Source of the DNA: Marinomonas polaris DSM 16579
GTDB lineage: Bacteria > Pseudomonadota > Gammaproteobacteria > Pseudomonadales > Marinomonadaceae
Direction: 5' to 3'
Length of the DNA stretch: 64,000 nt
Assembly (NCBI RefSeq): GCF_900129155.1
Contig: NZ_FQVF01000006.1
Location: 62,001-126,000 of the forward strand
In this document: piece after piece, positions 26,679 to 36,430 of the stretch
Layout: each line of letters starts with the position of its first letter
Numbering within the stretch: the stretch's first letter is position 1
Notes under the pieces: generated by a model
What the model was told of the DNA's origin: nothing
The model's input: the letters and a program-made list of their open reading frames with translations, nothing else
Database searches by the model: none
Translations under genes and position numbers: made by a program

Positions 26679-27845
26679 ATGACTATCGACGTCAATTCTT
26701 TCTACACACCTGAGCGTTTTGCCCGCTTTAAAGCGTTTGCTGAAACCAAAGATACCCCTTTTGTTGTTATCGATACAGATATTATCGATGAAGCCTATAC
26801 AGAGCTAACCAAAGGCTTTCCTGTTGCTGATATTTTTTACGCTATCAAAGCAAATCCAGCTCCAGAAATTCTAACTCTACTTCGCGACCGCGGGTCAAAC
26901 TTTGATGTAGCGTCACGTTATGAGTTGGACAAGCTATTTGCAATCGGAGGCATTTCTCCTGATCAAGTGAGCTACGGCAACACTATCAAGAAAGCAAAAG
27001 ACGTACGTTACTTTTATGAAAAAGGTGTGCGTATGTTTGCAACAGACTCTGAAGCTGATTTGCGTAACATCGCGAAAGCAGCTCCAGGCTCTCGCGTTTA
27101 TGTTCGTATCTTGACTGAAGGCACAGTAACAGCTGATTGGCCACTATCTCGTAAATTTGGCTGCCGTCCAGATATGGCGATGGACTTACTGGTACTTGCA
27201 AAAGAACTTGGTTTGATTCCTTACGGTATTTCTTTCCACGTCGGATCTCAGCAACGCGATATCGGCGCATGGGATGCTGCGATCGCTAGCGTTAAAGTGA
27301 TTTTTGAACGTCTTAAAGAAGAAGATGGCATCATTTTAGAAATGATCAATATGGGCGGCGGCTTCCCTGCAAACTATATTGCTCGTACTAATGACCTTGC
27401 AACCTATGCAGAAGAAATTACGCGCTTCTTGGAAGAAGATTTTGGGACTGATTTACCTCGCATTATTCTAGAGCCTGGCCGTTCTTTGATATCTAACGCA
27501 GGCGTTCTAGTCAGCGAAGTAGTTTTGATTTCTCGTAAATCACATACAGCACTAAATCGTTGGATATTCACTGACGTCGGCAAATTCTCAGGCCTTATTG
27601 AAACGCTAGATGAATCTATCAAGTATCCGATTCATGTTGAAAAAGGTGGCGAGCTAGAAGAAGTTATTATCGCTGGCCCAACCTGTGACAGCGCCGATAT
27701 TATGTATGAAAACTACAAATATGGCCTACCACTGAACCTGGCTATTGGTGACCGTATGTACTGGCTATCAACTGGTGCCTATACAACAACCTACAGCGCA
27801 GTAGAATTTAACGGCTTCCCGCCATTGGCTTCATACTACTTGTAA
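26679..27845 (+). CDS. speC: Ornithine decarboxylase, type III PLP fold
   Basis: This 388-residue enzyme belongs to the alanine-racemase-fold group of ornithine/diaminopimelate/arginine decarboxylases and most resembles the Pseudomonas-type ornithine decarboxylase that makes putrescine. PLP-binding Lys57 lies in FYAIKANPAPE; HVGSQQ and EPGRSLISNAG follow; the catalytic GPTCDSADIM (Cys region) and final YTTTYSAVEFNGF are present. A lysine/ornithine dual activity, as in related Vibrio enzymes, cannot be excluded. The gene is preceded by an unusual structured leader and followed by a terminator. Confidence 0.88.
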   Translation: MTIDVNSFYTPERFARFKAFAETKDTPFVVIDTDIIDEAYTELTKGFPVADIFYAIKANPAPEILTLLRDRGSNFDVASRYELDKLFAIGGISPDQVSYGNTIKKAKDVRYFYEKGVRMFATDSEADLRNIAKAAPGSRVYVRILTEGTVTADWPLSRKFGCRPDMAMDLLVLAKELGLIPYGISFHVGSQQRDIGAWDAAIASVKVIFERLKEEDGIILEMINMGGGFPANYIARTNDLATYAEEITRFLEEDFGTDLPRIILEPGRSLISNAGVLVSEVVLISRKSHTALNRWIFTDVGKFSGLIETLDESIKYPIHVEKGGELEEVIIAGPTCDSADIMYENYKYGLPLNLAIGDRMYWLSTGAYTTTYSAVEFNGFPPLASYYL

Positions 27846-27886
27846 GTACTTTTTGTAAGCTATTCACTTAAATAGCTAGAAAACGA

Positions 27887-27920
27887 AAGCCTCAGAAATT
27901 CATTTTCTGGGGCTTTTTTA
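27887..27920 (+). terminator. Terminator of the ornithine decarboxylase gene
   Basis: AAAGCCTCAGAAA pairs with TTTCTGGGGCTTTTTT (one G-T pair) around a short loop, with a following T-run. Confidence 0.85.
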
Positions 27921-27986
27921 TTGGAATGATTTTCCTGTTGGGCAATAATAAAAGCCACTCACAAAAAAGCACAAAATGGAGCACCC

Positions 27987-28829
27987 ATGCCGTACACCCT
28001 AAGTGAACTAGCTATATATCCAATAAAATCCATCCAAGGTATCTCTTTATCGTCAAGTCAAGTTGAGAGTGCCGGACTTTATGGAGATCGACGTTACATG
28101 CTAGTAAAAGCTGATGGCGAATTCATTACTGGTCGAAAGCACCCTAACCTAACATTAGTAACGGCTAAGCCTAGTAAAAACGGTGCGTGGCAGCTTTCAC
28201 ATCCGGAACTCATTCATGGCCTATCTCTCGATTTATCCGCTTTTTCCAGTGATTATTTAGAAGTCACAGTTTGGGACAATTCAGTCAACGCACAGCTTGC
28301 TCAAGAAGAAGTTAATGCATGGTTTAGTGAGATAGCTGGCGAAACAGTAAAATTAGTGTATTTTGGTGAAAAATCTGAACGCTTTACCAAAAGAAGGCCT
28401 GAAGTCCCTGTAGGTTTTGCTGACGGTTATCCTTTCCTATTAACAACTGAAGCTTCTCTGGCTGAGCTCAATAGAACTTGCCCTGAAGATATTCAAATGG
28501 CGCAATTTCGCCCAAATTTGGTTATTAAAGGCAATAAGCCGTTTGAAGAAGATAGCTGGAAGCGAATTCGTATTGGTGAGGTGGAGTTTGAGAACGTTAA
28601 GCCTTGTGAGCGCTGTATTTTCACAACATTGAATCCAATCACGGCGCAACGAAGTAAAAAAGGCGAGCCCCTTAAAACGTTAGCCAAATTTCGTCTGCTC
28701 GATAAGGAAAGCATTACTTTTGGCCTTAATATGATAGCACTAAATACTGGGATGGTTAATGTGGGCGACGAGGTTCAAGTTATTGAATACAAAGAACCAG
28801 AAGTCTACGTAGACAGACGTAAGGCTTAA
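27987..28829 (+). CDS. MOSC domain protein, YcbX-like without ferredoxin domain
   Basis: This 280-residue protein combines a MOSC N-terminal beta-barrel (LAIYPIKSIQGISL, GLYGDRRYMLVKADG) and a MOSC domain with the conserved Cys in KPCERCIFTT, which would coordinate molybdenum cofactor. E. coli YcbX (about 370 residues) reduces N-hydroxylated bases and ends in a [2Fe-2S] ferredoxin domain. That domain is missing here, so another electron donor must supply it. Function by homology: detoxification of N-hydroxylated compounds; confidence moderate. Confidence 0.85.
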   Translation: MPYTLSELAIYPIKSIQGISLSSSQVESAGLYGDRRYMLVKADGEFITGRKHPNLTLVTAKPSKNGAWQLSHPELIHGLSLDLSAFSSDYLEVTVWDNSVNAQLAQEEVNAWFSEIAGETVKLVYFGEKSERFTKRRPEVPVGFADGYPFLLTTEASLAELNRTCPEDIQMAQFRPNLVIKGNKPFEEDSWKRIRIGEVEFENVKPCERCIFTTLNPITAQRSKKGEPLKTLAKFRLLDKESITFGLNMIALNTGMVNVGDEVQVIEYKEPEVYVDRRKA

Positions 28830-28862
28830 ATACTTTAAGTAACTCTAGTAATCAAAGACACA

Positions 28863-28894
28863 TAAAAAAAGAAGGCACTTGGCCTTCTTTTTTG
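28863..28894. terminator. Bidirectional terminator between MOSC gene and ybiT
   Basis: AAAAAAAGAAGGC-ACTT-GGCCTTCTTTTTT has A- and T-runs on both flanks of a 6- to 7-bp stem. Confidence 0.85.
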
Positions 28895-28917
28895 TAACGA
28901 GAACACAATTTCTTGGC

Positions 28918-30504
28918 TTAGGCTTCTATTTTAGCCAAGTATTCGTCGTAAGTACCGTGGAAGTCGACAATACCATCGCTGGTTACTTCAACAATGCGAG
29001 TCGCCAAAGACGATACAAATTCACGGTCATGACTGACAAAAATCAAAGTGCCTGGATAATTATCAAGAGCTAGGTTCAATGATTCAATCGACTCCATGTC
29101 CATGTGGTTTGTTGGCTCATCCATAACGAGAACGTTAGGTTTTTGTAGCATCAACTTACCAAACAACATACGACCTTGTTCACCACCAGAAAGTACTTTA
29201 ACGGATTTTTTAATGTCGTTTTGAGAGAATAAAAGACGACCTAAAGTACCGCGAATGATTTGCTCATCGTCACCTTCTTGCGCCCATTGCCCCATCCACT
29301 CGATCAAATCAACGTCTTTTTCAAATTCGTGATGATGATCCTGCGCATAGTAACCAATGTTGGCATTTTCTGACCACTTCACACTACCTTTGGTTAATTC
29401 GGTATCTCCAACCAAACATTTTAGCAAAGTTGTTTTACCGATACCGTTTGGCCCGATAACCGCGATACGCTCACCCACTTCAACCATCATATTTAAGCCG
29501 CTGAATAATTCTTCATCATATGATTTAGCAACGTTTTCAATTTGCACTGCCATACGGTGTAGTTTCTTCTCTTGCTCGAAGCGAATAAATGGATTCTGAC
29601 GGCTAGAAGGTTTTACGTCTTCAAGCTGAATCTTATCTATTTGCTTAGCGCGAGATGTTGCTTGTTTAGATTTAGATGCGTTGGCAGAGAATCGGCTTAC
29701 AAACGATTTTAGTTCGTTGATTTGGGCTTTTTTCTTCGCGTTGTCTGACAATAGACGCTCGCGAGCTTGAGTCGCCGCAGTCATGTATTCATCATAGTTA
29801 CCAGAGAACAAACGCAACTCACCGTAATCCAAATCCGCCATGTTAGTACAAACAGAGTTCAAGAAATGACGGTCATGGGAAATAATGATCATGGTGCAGT
29901 TACGCTCTACCAAAACACCTTCCAACCAACGGATAGTGTTGATATCCAAGTTGTTTGTTGGCTCGTCCAGCAACAAAATCTCTGGATCAGAAAACAAGGC
30001 TTGAGCCAACAAGACTCGCAGCTTTAAACCTGGAGCTACTTCGCTCATCAAACCATAATGCTGCTCGGTAGGAATACCAACACCTAGCAATAACTCTCCT
30101 GCACGAGCATCAGCAGTGTAACCGTCCATTTCAGCAAATTCTGCTTCTAGATCACCTGCACGTAAGCCGTCCGCTTCTGTCATTTCAGGATTAGCATAGA
30201 TAGCATCTTTTTCAGACTTGATTGCCCAAAGCTCTGTGTGACCCATGATAACGGTATCAATAACAGAATAATCTTCGTAAGCAAATTGATCCTGTTTCAA
30301 TTTACCAAGACGCTCATTTGGATCTTTTGAAACGTTTCCTGAGCTTGGCTCCAAATCGCCACCTAGAATTTTCATGAAAGTGGATTTACCACATCCATTC
30401 GCGCCGATAAGACCGTAACGCTTTCCTTCTCCAAATTTGACAGAGACGTTTTCAAAAAGAGGTTTTGCACCAAATTGCATGGTGATGTTAGCCGTCGTTA
30501 ACAA
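28918..30504 (-). CDS. ybiT: ABC-F ATPase YbiT
   Basis: ABC-F proteins act on the ribosome and have no membrane domain. The 528-residue protein has two nucleotide-binding domains: Walker [10 protein letters not shown] near residue 34, then GPNGIGKTT near residue 350. The first signature is degenerate ([18 protein letters not shown], as in E. coli YbiT), the second is [16 protein letters not shown]. The linker between them is rich in Lys/Arg ([15 protein letters not shown]), and an arm subdomain ([18 protein letters not shown]) lies in the first half. Not an antibiotic resistance factor on present evidence. Confidence 0.95.
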   Translation of the reverse strand: MLTTANITMQFGAKPLFENVSVKFGEGKRYGLIGANGCGKSTFMKILGGDLEPSSGNVSKDPNERLGKLKQDQFAYEDYSVIDTVIMGHTELWAIKSEKDAIYANPEMTEADGLRAGDLEAEFAEMDGYTADARAGELLLGVGIPTEQHYGLMSEVAPGLKLRVLLAQALFSDPEILLLDEPTNNLDINTIRWLEGVLVERNCTMIIISHDRHFLNSVCTNMADLDYGELRLFSGNYDEYMTAATQARERLLSDNAKKKAQINELKSFVSRFSANASKSKQATSRAKQIDKIQLEDVKPSSRQNPFIRFEQEKKLHRMAVQIENVAKSYDEELFSGLNMMVEVGERIAVIGPNGIGKTTLLKCLVGDTELTKGSVKWSENANIGYYAQDHHHEFEKDVDLIEWMGQWAQEGDDEQIIRGTLGRLLFSQNDIKKSVKVLSGGEQGRMLFGKLMLQKPNVLVMDEPTNHMDMESIESLNLALDNYPGTLIFVSHDREFVSSLATRIVEVTSDGIVDFHGTYDEYLAKIEA

Positions 30505-30769
30505 AGTATTCTTCCGTTTATCATGAGGTAAATAATTGTGCTCTTAGTAGACTAAATCGTCAGAGCAAAGCTGATCCGCACATTATCGCACAGATTGACT
30601 CGACTCTTTAAGAGCGAAAGCATTTATTACCAAAAAAAGGCGAACTTACTGTTACAGACATAGTCCAAAAACTATAAATAGAATACAAAACGATACTACT
30701 GTTTTAGCCCAAATAAGCCTAAAACTAATATAAGCCTATTGGCTATTCAGAAATGATTTTTTTGGCCGA

Positions 30770-30778
30770 TGATATAAT
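30770..30778 (+). promoter_or_regulatory. Extended -10 promoter of the cNMP-binding gene
   Basis: TGATATAAT fits the extended -10 form TGnTATAAT perfectly, 26 bp before the ATG. No good -35 was seen. The remaining 30505-30769 stretch between ybiT and this gene is AT-rich and holds nothing else I can support. Confidence 0.6.
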
Positions 30779-30804
30779 AAGAACTCACATAGACGGAGAG
30801 AGAA

Positions 30805-31299
30805 ATGAAAACCGTCCTAGCAACAGAATCACAATACGATATATCGCCAGAGCATTTGAAAGAAGGCTCTATTTTTGGTGCTTTATCGGAAGCTTCTATT
30901 CAGTTTCTATTGAATGAAGGCGTTTTACACAAAGTATCCAAAGGCGATGAGATTTTTTCTTATGGCAGCAAGGGTGGCAGCTTCCATACCGTATTACATG
31001 GCAAGTTGGACTTCTATAAGCAACATGGCGAGAAAAAGCTACGGACTAGAACAATTTGCTTCGGTGAAGCAATTGGCTTTGTATCGATGATTGCATTGCA
31101 TGAGCGAGTTGGTAGTCTTTGCGCATTAGAAGACAGCTTATTGCTCGAAATATCCAGTCAGCTATTCAGTGACTTTCACGACCAATACCCATTCGATTTT
31201 GGAATTTTGTTAATGAACTTATCACGCGATATGGCAAGAACCATTCGAGTATTAAGTAATGCCTTGGTGGAGAACGATGTAGTGGTAAAAAGAAACTAA
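30805..31299 (+). CDS. Stand-alone cyclic nucleotide-binding domain protein
   Basis: The 164-residue protein has a CAP-like effector beta-roll: GALSEASIQFLLNEGVLHKVSKGDEIFSYGSKGGSFHTVLHGKLDFYKQ and CFGEAIGFVSMIALHERVGSLCALEDSLLLEI. This covers the phosphate-binding cassette region, but the GE of the cassette is followed by AIGFVSM rather than the RSA of cAMP-binding CAP, so cAMP binding is unsure. No HTH domain follows. It is likely a sensor or adaptor. GGAG ribosome site at about 30793-30797. Confidence 0.75.
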   Translation: MKTVLATESQYDISPEHLKEGSIFGALSEASIQFLLNEGVLHKVSKGDEIFSYGSKGGSFHTVLHGKLDFYKQHGEKKLRTRTICFGEAIGFVSMIALHERVGSLCALEDSLLLEISSQLFSDFHDQYPFDFGILLMNLSRDMARTIRVLSNALVENDVVVKRN

Positions 31300-31370
31300 G
31301 GAGATAGAAAGGTTTGTAAAATCAAATTAAAGATAGACTGGCGCTCAAGACTCCAGCCTATCTCAGCGTA

Positions 31371-31724
31371 TTATTTTAAAGCAGCAACAACAGATATTTC
31401 GACCAATAGCTCTGGTCTTGCCAATCGTGCTTCTACACAAGCTCTAGCTGGAGCATGCCCTTCAGGAATCCACGCGTCCCAAACTGCGTTCATCGCTGTA
31501 AAATCTTTCATATCACGAAGATAAATAGTAGCAGATAAAATATAGGATTTATCTGTCCCTGATTGCTCTAACAAAACGTCCACTTTATCTAACATGGTTC
31601 GTGTTTGTTCAGTAATGTCCGTATTCGCATCAGCACCAACTTGGCCGCAAAGGTATACCGTTTCATTGTGCTTAACGATACGACTCATGCGTTGACCAAC
31701 TTCCATGCGCTCAATGGTTGCCAT
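31371..31724 (-). CDS. RidA family protein, YoaB-like
   Basis: This 117-residue RidA/YER057c superfamily protein matches E. coli YoaB (TdcF/RidA fold trimer). Diagnostic segments are [36 protein letters not shown] and [19 protein letters not shown], including the conserved Arg in PARAC. RidA members hydrolyse reactive enamines/imines from PLP enzymes, but some YoaB types lack that activity. An inverted repeat TAGAA-TGTG-TTCTA lies 46 bp upstream. Confidence 0.9.
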   Translation of the reverse strand: MATIERMEVGQRMSRIVKHNETVYLCGQVGADANTDITEQTRTMLDKVDVLLEQSGTDKSYILSATIYLRDMKDFTAMNAVWDAWIPEGHAPARACVEARLARPELLVEISVVAALK

Positions 31725-31833
31725 AAAAACCTCTATTAAATTGAGAGTTAAAAAATCATAACTTTATTATTAGAATGTGTTCTATAAAACTCTTGATAAA
31801 ATTACTAGCCGACTAATATAAAACGACAAAGCA

Positions 31834-32442
31834 TTAAAACTCCAGCCCTTTTTGAGCTTTAATGCCTCGCTTAAATGCATGTTTTACTTCTTTTATCTCG
31901 CTGACCGTGTCAGCCAATTCAATCAGAGCATCTGAAGCACCGCGACCAGTTACCACAAGATGCTGATTTTCAGGGCGATTCATCAAGCCTTTAAGTACAT
32001 CATCTTCAAGTAAATACTCATAATGTAATAAGTAGGTTAATTCATCGAGAACCACCAAATCGATACTTGGATCAGTCAACATAGCGGCGGCTTTTTCCCA
32101 TGCTTGCACTGAAGAAGCGATATCGAAATCACGGTTTTGTGTTTCCCATGTAAATCCTGCTGGCATGATTTCCCATTGCACATTTTTTTGCTGCTTAAAG
32201 AAATCAATTTCCCCCGTGTTCCATTCACCTTTCAAGAACTGAACCACGCCGACTTTCATGCCATGTCCCAAAGCACGGGCGACCATACCCAACGCCGAGC
32301 TAGATTTGCCTTTGCCATTACCAGTTAAAAGGACAAACGTGCCTTTATCTTCTTGGGCTTTGGCAATACGTTTATCAACATGTGACTTAATCGCTTGCAT
32401 GCGTTTTTTGTGTTGATCTGGATCTTTAATAGTTTTTGACAT
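31834..32442 (-). CDS. cobO: Cob(I)alamin adenosyltransferase, CobA/BtuR type
   Basis: This enzyme adenosylates cob(I)alamin to adenosylcobalamin. It has 202 residues. The P-loop LLTGNGKGKSSSALGM (GNGKGKSS at 41-48) is the family mark; VGVVQFLKGEWNTGE and VVLDELTYLLHYEYL (Walker B-like) follow, then LVVTGRGASDALIELAD. It lies downstream of metH with a terminator between. Marinomonas-type bacteria may import B12 or build it; no other cobalamin genes lie here. Confidence 0.95.
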   Translation of the reverse strand: MSKTIKDPDQHKKRMQAIKSHVDKRIAKAQEDKGTFVLLTGNGKGKSSSALGMVARALGHGMKVGVVQFLKGEWNTGEIDFFKQQKNVQWEIMPAGFTWETQNRDFDIASSVQAWEKAAAMLTDPSIDLVVLDELTYLLHYEYLLEDDVLKGLMNRPENQHLVVTGRGASDALIELADTVSEIKEVKHAFKRGIKAQKGLEF

Positions 32443-32463
32443 GTAAATATCCTTTAAAAATAG

Positions 32464-32506
32464 AAAAACCTAATCTGCGCGTACTAGCGACACAGATTAG
32501 GTTTGG
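32464..32506 (-). terminator. Terminator of metH
   Basis: A perfect 12-bp inverted repeat AAACCTAATCTG/CAGATTAGGTTT surrounds a 15-nt loop; on the minus strand it is followed by TTTTCTATTTTT. Confidence 0.75.
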
Positions 32507-32531
32507 TCAAAAAAAGAGACTATAAAAAAAA

Positions 32532-35500
32532 TTAGATACGATCGTCTTCAGGATCATAACCAAGATTAGGCGCTAACCAACGCTCAGCATCATCCTTACT
32601 CATACCTTTACGCTCTGCATAACTATCCACTTGATCTGGCCCGATCTTACCAACACCAAAGTAAGTTGCATCTGGATGAGCGAAATACCAACCACTTACC
32701 GCCGCCGTTGGTAACATGGCAAAGCTCTCAGTGATCTCCATATCAATTTTTTCTTTCACATCCAGTAAAGTCCAAAGCTTGGCTTTTTCGGTGTGATCAG
32801 GACAAGCTGGATAGCCTGGTGCCGGACGAATACCTTGGTATTTTTCTTTGATCAACTGCTCGTTGGTTAATTCTTCAGCTTCAGCATAGCCCCAGAATTC
32901 TTTTCGTACTTTTTCGTGTAAATATTCTGCGGTTGCTTCAGCTAATCGGTCAGCCACCGCCTTAATCATAATAGAGTTGTAATCATCATGATCTGCTTCA
33001 TATTTCGCCACAAGAGGATCAATTCCAAAACCTGCAGCGCAGGCAAAAGCACCAATATAATCCGCCATACCACTTTCTTTTGGCGCCACAAAATCCGCTA
33101 AGCTGTGGTTATATTTCCCCGGAGCCGTTAACTCGTTTTGAATTCGAAGAAAAGACAAACGTTCGACGACTTCGCTACGAGATTCATCTGCATAAATTTC
33201 AATATCATCGTGATTTACTTGGTTAGCAGGGAATAAACCAACCACCGCGCGAGCTTGCAAACACTTAGTAGCGATTACTTCATCTAGCATCTTCAATGCA
33301 TCTTCGAAGACACGCGTTGCCTCGACACCTACCACTTCATCGGTAAGAATGCGTGGATAAGCGCCAGCCAATTCCCATGTCTGGAAGAATGGCGTCCAGT
33401 CTATGTAATCTTTAACCTGATTAAGATTAATATCGTTTTCAGTTAGTACTGTGATACCAAGCTTTTTAGGCTGAATTACGTTACTCCCATCAAACGCAAT
33501 TGGACCTTTATTCTGACGCGCTTTATCCAAAGAGACTCGACGACCTGCTTTGGCTCGATCTTTATAGCGAATACGTGTTTTTTCGTAATCGGCTTTGATC
33601 TCATCGACAAATTTCTGACGACGCTCTTTATCTTTGCTCAACAAGGCACTTGCCACACCAACACTACGAGACGCATTGGTAACATGGACCACTTGATTGC
33701 GTTTGTAGTTTTGTTCAATTTTTACCGCGGTATGCGCTTTCGACGTAGTTGCACCACCGATCATCACCGGTAAATCAAAGCCTTGGCGTTCCATTTCTTT
33801 TGCTACATGCACCATTTCGTCAAGCGATGGTGTGATCAAGCCAGACAAGCCAATCATGTCAGCACCAACCTCTTTTGCGGTGCGTAAGATTTTTTCAGCA
33901 GGAACCATGACACCAAGGTCGATAACTTCGAAATTGTTACACTGCAGAACAACGCCAACAATATTTTTACCGATATCGTGTACATCGCCCTTTACGGTCG
34001 CCATAACGATCTTGCCATTACTAGACGATGCGGTGTCCATGTTAAGACGTTTTTCTTCTTCGATATAAGGCATCAAGTAGGCAACAGCTTTTTTCATCAC
34101 TCGTGCTGATTTTACTACCTGAGGCAAGAACATTTTACCGGAACCAAACAAGTCACCGACTATGCTCATTCCATCCATTAACGGCCCTTCAATTACTTCT
34201 AAAGGACGCGCAAAGGCTTGGCGCGCTTCTTCCGTATCTTCATCAATGAATTCTGTTATACCTTTAACTAGAGCATGACTAAGACGCTCTGACACAGGTA
34301 GACCGCGCCATTCTTGGGTTTCTTTTTCCGCTACTTCGCCAGTACCAGCAAACTCTCCGGCCATAGCGAGCAGGTTGTCTGTTGCATCAGGTGTACGGTT
34401 AAGCACCGCATCTTCTACAGCATTGCGAAGTTTCGTTGGGATATCTTCATACAAAGCAAGTTGCCCTGCATTCACGATACCCATTGTCATACCTTGTTTG
34501 ATCGCATGATATAAGAACACGGCGTGAATCGCTTCACGAACAGGGTTATTACCACGGAACGAGAAAGATACGTTAGAAACGCCACCAGACACTTTGGCAT
34601 AAGGCAATTCACGAGTGATATCACCCGTAGCTTCGATAAAGTCCAAGGCGTAACGGTTGTGTTCTTCAATACCTGTCGCGATAGCAAAGATATTGGGGTC
34701 GAAAATAATGTCTTCTGGTGGGAAGCCAACTTCATCGACCAAGATGTGGTACGAACGGCGACAAATCTCAATTTTACGCGCTCGAGTATCTGCTTGACCG
34801 GCCTCATCAAACGCCATGACGATAACAGCTGCACCGTATTTCATTAGCTTGCGAGCTTGCTCACGAAACTTCTCTTCGCCCTCTTTCATACTAATAGAGT
34901 TAACGACGCCTTTGCCCTGAACCCATTTCAATCCGGCTTCTAAGATTTCCCACTTAGAAGAGTCAAGCATGATAGGCACACGAGAAATATCAGGTTCAGA
35001 TGCGATGAGTTTAAGGAATCGCTCCATCGCCGCTTGCGAGTCCAACATGCCTTCATCCATGTTGATGTCGATGATCTGCGCACCGTTTTCAACTTGTTGC
35101 CGAGCCACATCCAAAGCAGTATCAAAGTCACCTTCTTTGATAAGACGCTTAAACATAGCAGAACCAGTCACGTTGGTTCTTTCACCAACGTTTACAAACA
35201 AGCTATTACCATCGATATTAAACGGTTCAAGACCAGACAAACGACAGGCTTTTTCGATTACTGGAATAACACGAGGTTTAGCGTCTGCAAACGCTTTTGC
35301 AAAAATTTCAATGTGCGCAGGTGCCGTACCACAACAACCACCGATGATATTCAGAAAACCAGAGTCTACCCACCCTTGAATCTCTTCTAACATTTCTTCT
35401 GGCGATTCGTCGTATTCACCAAAGGCATTAGGCAAACCAGCATTAGGGTGAGCAGATACGTGAGTGTCGGCAATGCGTGATAGCTCTTCCACATACTGAC

Positions 35501-36269
35501 GTAATTCTTTTGGACCTAAAGCACAGTTCAAGCCAACAGAAATAGGTTTAGCGTGAGAAATCGAGTTCCAGAAAGCTTCCGTGGTTTGACCGGATAAAGT
35601 ACGACCAGAGGCATCAGTGATAGTGCCAGAAATCATAATTGGATAACGAACACAGTTTTTCTCGTAATAGTCTAATACTGCATAAATAGCGGCTTTCGCA
35701 TTCAACGTATCGAAGATGGTTTCAATTAAGATGATATCAACGCCACCTTTGATTAAGCCATCGACAGCAGTGGTATAAGCGTCGACTAACTCATCAAAAT
35801 GTACGTTACGAAACCCAGGATCGTTAACATCAGGAGAAATAGTACAAGTACGACTAGTCGGGCCAACAGCACCAGCAACAAAGCGAGGTTTATTTGGGTT
35901 TTGTTTGGTGAATTCGTCAGCAGCTTCACGAGCTAAGCGAGCCGATTCAAAATTCAGCTCGTAACTGAGATCTTCCATGTGATAATCCAGCATGGAAATA
36001 TAATTTGCGTTGAAAGTGTTGGTTTCAATGATGTCCGCGCCAGCAGCAAGATAACTGGAATAAATGTCTTTGATTATCTTTGGTTGCGTCAAAGAAAGCA
36101 GGTCATTGTTGCCTTTTAAGTCACTATTCCATTCAGCAAAACGTTCACCGCGATAATCTTGTTCTTCTAGTTTATATCCCTGAATCATGGTGCCCATAGC
36201 GCCATCTAGAATCAATACGTTTTCAGCTAGTCGTTTCTCAATAATAGAATACGAATCGGACTTTACCAC
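32532..36269 (-). CDS. metH: Cobalamin-dependent methionine synthase
   Basis: MetH methylates homocysteine from methyltetrahydrofolate through methylcobalamin. The 1245-residue protein has all four modules: homocysteine domain ([14 protein letters not shown]; zinc Cys in GLNCALG and GGCCG), pterin domain ([17 protein letters not shown]), B12 domain ([11 protein letters not shown], the His ligand, then [13 protein letters not shown]), and the AdoMet activation domain ([15 protein letters not shown]). GTG is the start codon: candidates are 36278, 36275 and 36269. AGGTGGTG spaced correctly before 36269 makes that the best. No cobalamin or SAM riboswitch is visible upstream. Confidence 0.96.
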   Translation of the reverse strand: MVKSDSYSIIEKRLAENVLILDGAMGTMIQGYKLEEQDYRGERFAEWNSDLKGNNDLLSLTQPKIIKDIYSSYLAAGADIIETNTFNANYISMLDYHMEDLSYELNFESARLAREAADEFTKQNPNKPRFVAGAVGPTSRTCTISPDVNDPGFRNVHFDELVDAYTTAVDGLIKGGVDIILIETIFDTLNAKAAIYAVLDYYEKNCVRYPIMISGTITDASGRTLSGQTTEAFWNSISHAKPISVGLNCALGPKELRQYVEELSRIADTHVSAHPNAGLPNAFGEYDESPEEMLEEIQGWVDSGFLNIIGGCCGTAPAHIEIFAKAFADAKPRVIPVIEKACRLSGLEPFNIDGNSLFVNVGERTNVTGSAMFKRLIKEGDFDTALDVARQQVENGAQIIDINMDEGMLDSQAAMERFLKLIASEPDISRVPIMLDSSKWEILEAGLKWVQGKGVVNSISMKEGEEKFREQARKLMKYGAAVIVMAFDEAGQADTRARKIEICRRSYHILVDEVGFPPEDIIFDPNIFAIATGIEEHNRYALDFIEATGDITRELPYAKVSGGVSNVSFSFRGNNPVREAIHAVFLYHAIKQGMTMGIVNAGQLALYEDIPTKLRNAVEDAVLNRTPDATDNLLAMAGEFAGTGEVAEKETQEWRGLPVSERLSHALVKGITEFIDEDTEEARQAFARPLEVIEGPLMDGMSIVGDLFGSGKMFLPQVVKSARVMKKAVAYLMPYIEEEKRLNMDTASSSNGKIVMATVKGDVHDIGKNIVGVVLQCNNFEVIDLGVMVPAEKILRTAKEVGADMIGLSGLITPSLDEMVHVAKEMERQGFDLPVMIGGATTSKAHTAVKIEQNYKRNQVVHVTNASRSVGVASALLSKDKERRQKFVDEIKADYEKTRIRYKDRAKAGRRVSLDKARQNKGPIAFDGSNVIQPKKLGITVLTENDINLNQVKDYIDWTPFFQTWELAGAYPRILTDEVVGVEATRVFEDALKMLDEVIATKCLQARAVVGLFPANQVNHDDIEIYADESRSEVVERLSFLRIQNELTAPGKYNHSLADFVAPKESGMADYIGAFACAAGFGIDPLVAKYEADHDDYNSIMIKAVADRLAEATAEYLHEKVRKEFWGYAEAEELTNEQLIKEKYQGIRPAPGYPACPDHTEKAKLWTLLDVKEKIDMEITESFAMLPTAAVSGWYFAHPDATYFGVGKIGPDQVDSYAERKGMSKDDAERWLAPNLGYDPEDDRI

Positions 36270-36370
36270 TCTCACCACCTCAAAAAAGAATATGCAAACG
36301 TACTATACCGAAAAGTGCTGCTTTGCGCGTTGAAAAAAAGTAATGAGGAGTTGAATGATCCGAGGGTAAG

Positions 36371-36412
36371 AAAAAAGCGAAGCCAACAAATCAAGGTTAG
36401 CTTCGCCATTTT
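36371..36412 (-). terminator. Terminator of the coiled-coil lipoprotein gene
   Basis: GCGAAGCCAAC pairs with GTTAGCTTCGC (one mismatch), with T-run TTTTTTC after it on the minus strand. It separates the lipoprotein gene from metH. Confidence 0.8.
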
Positions 36413-36430
36413 TTAAATGTCGCAGAGGTT

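Noticed and set aside
31771-31784. TAGAA-TGTG-TTCTA inverted repeat upstream of the RidA gene
   Set aside because: Only 5 bp arms in AT-rich DNA; no partner regulator, so not claimed as an operator.
36270-36430. Cobalamin or SAM riboswitch before metH
   Set aside because: Only a terminator, a short leader and a possible TATAGT -10 are visible; no B12-box or SAM core.
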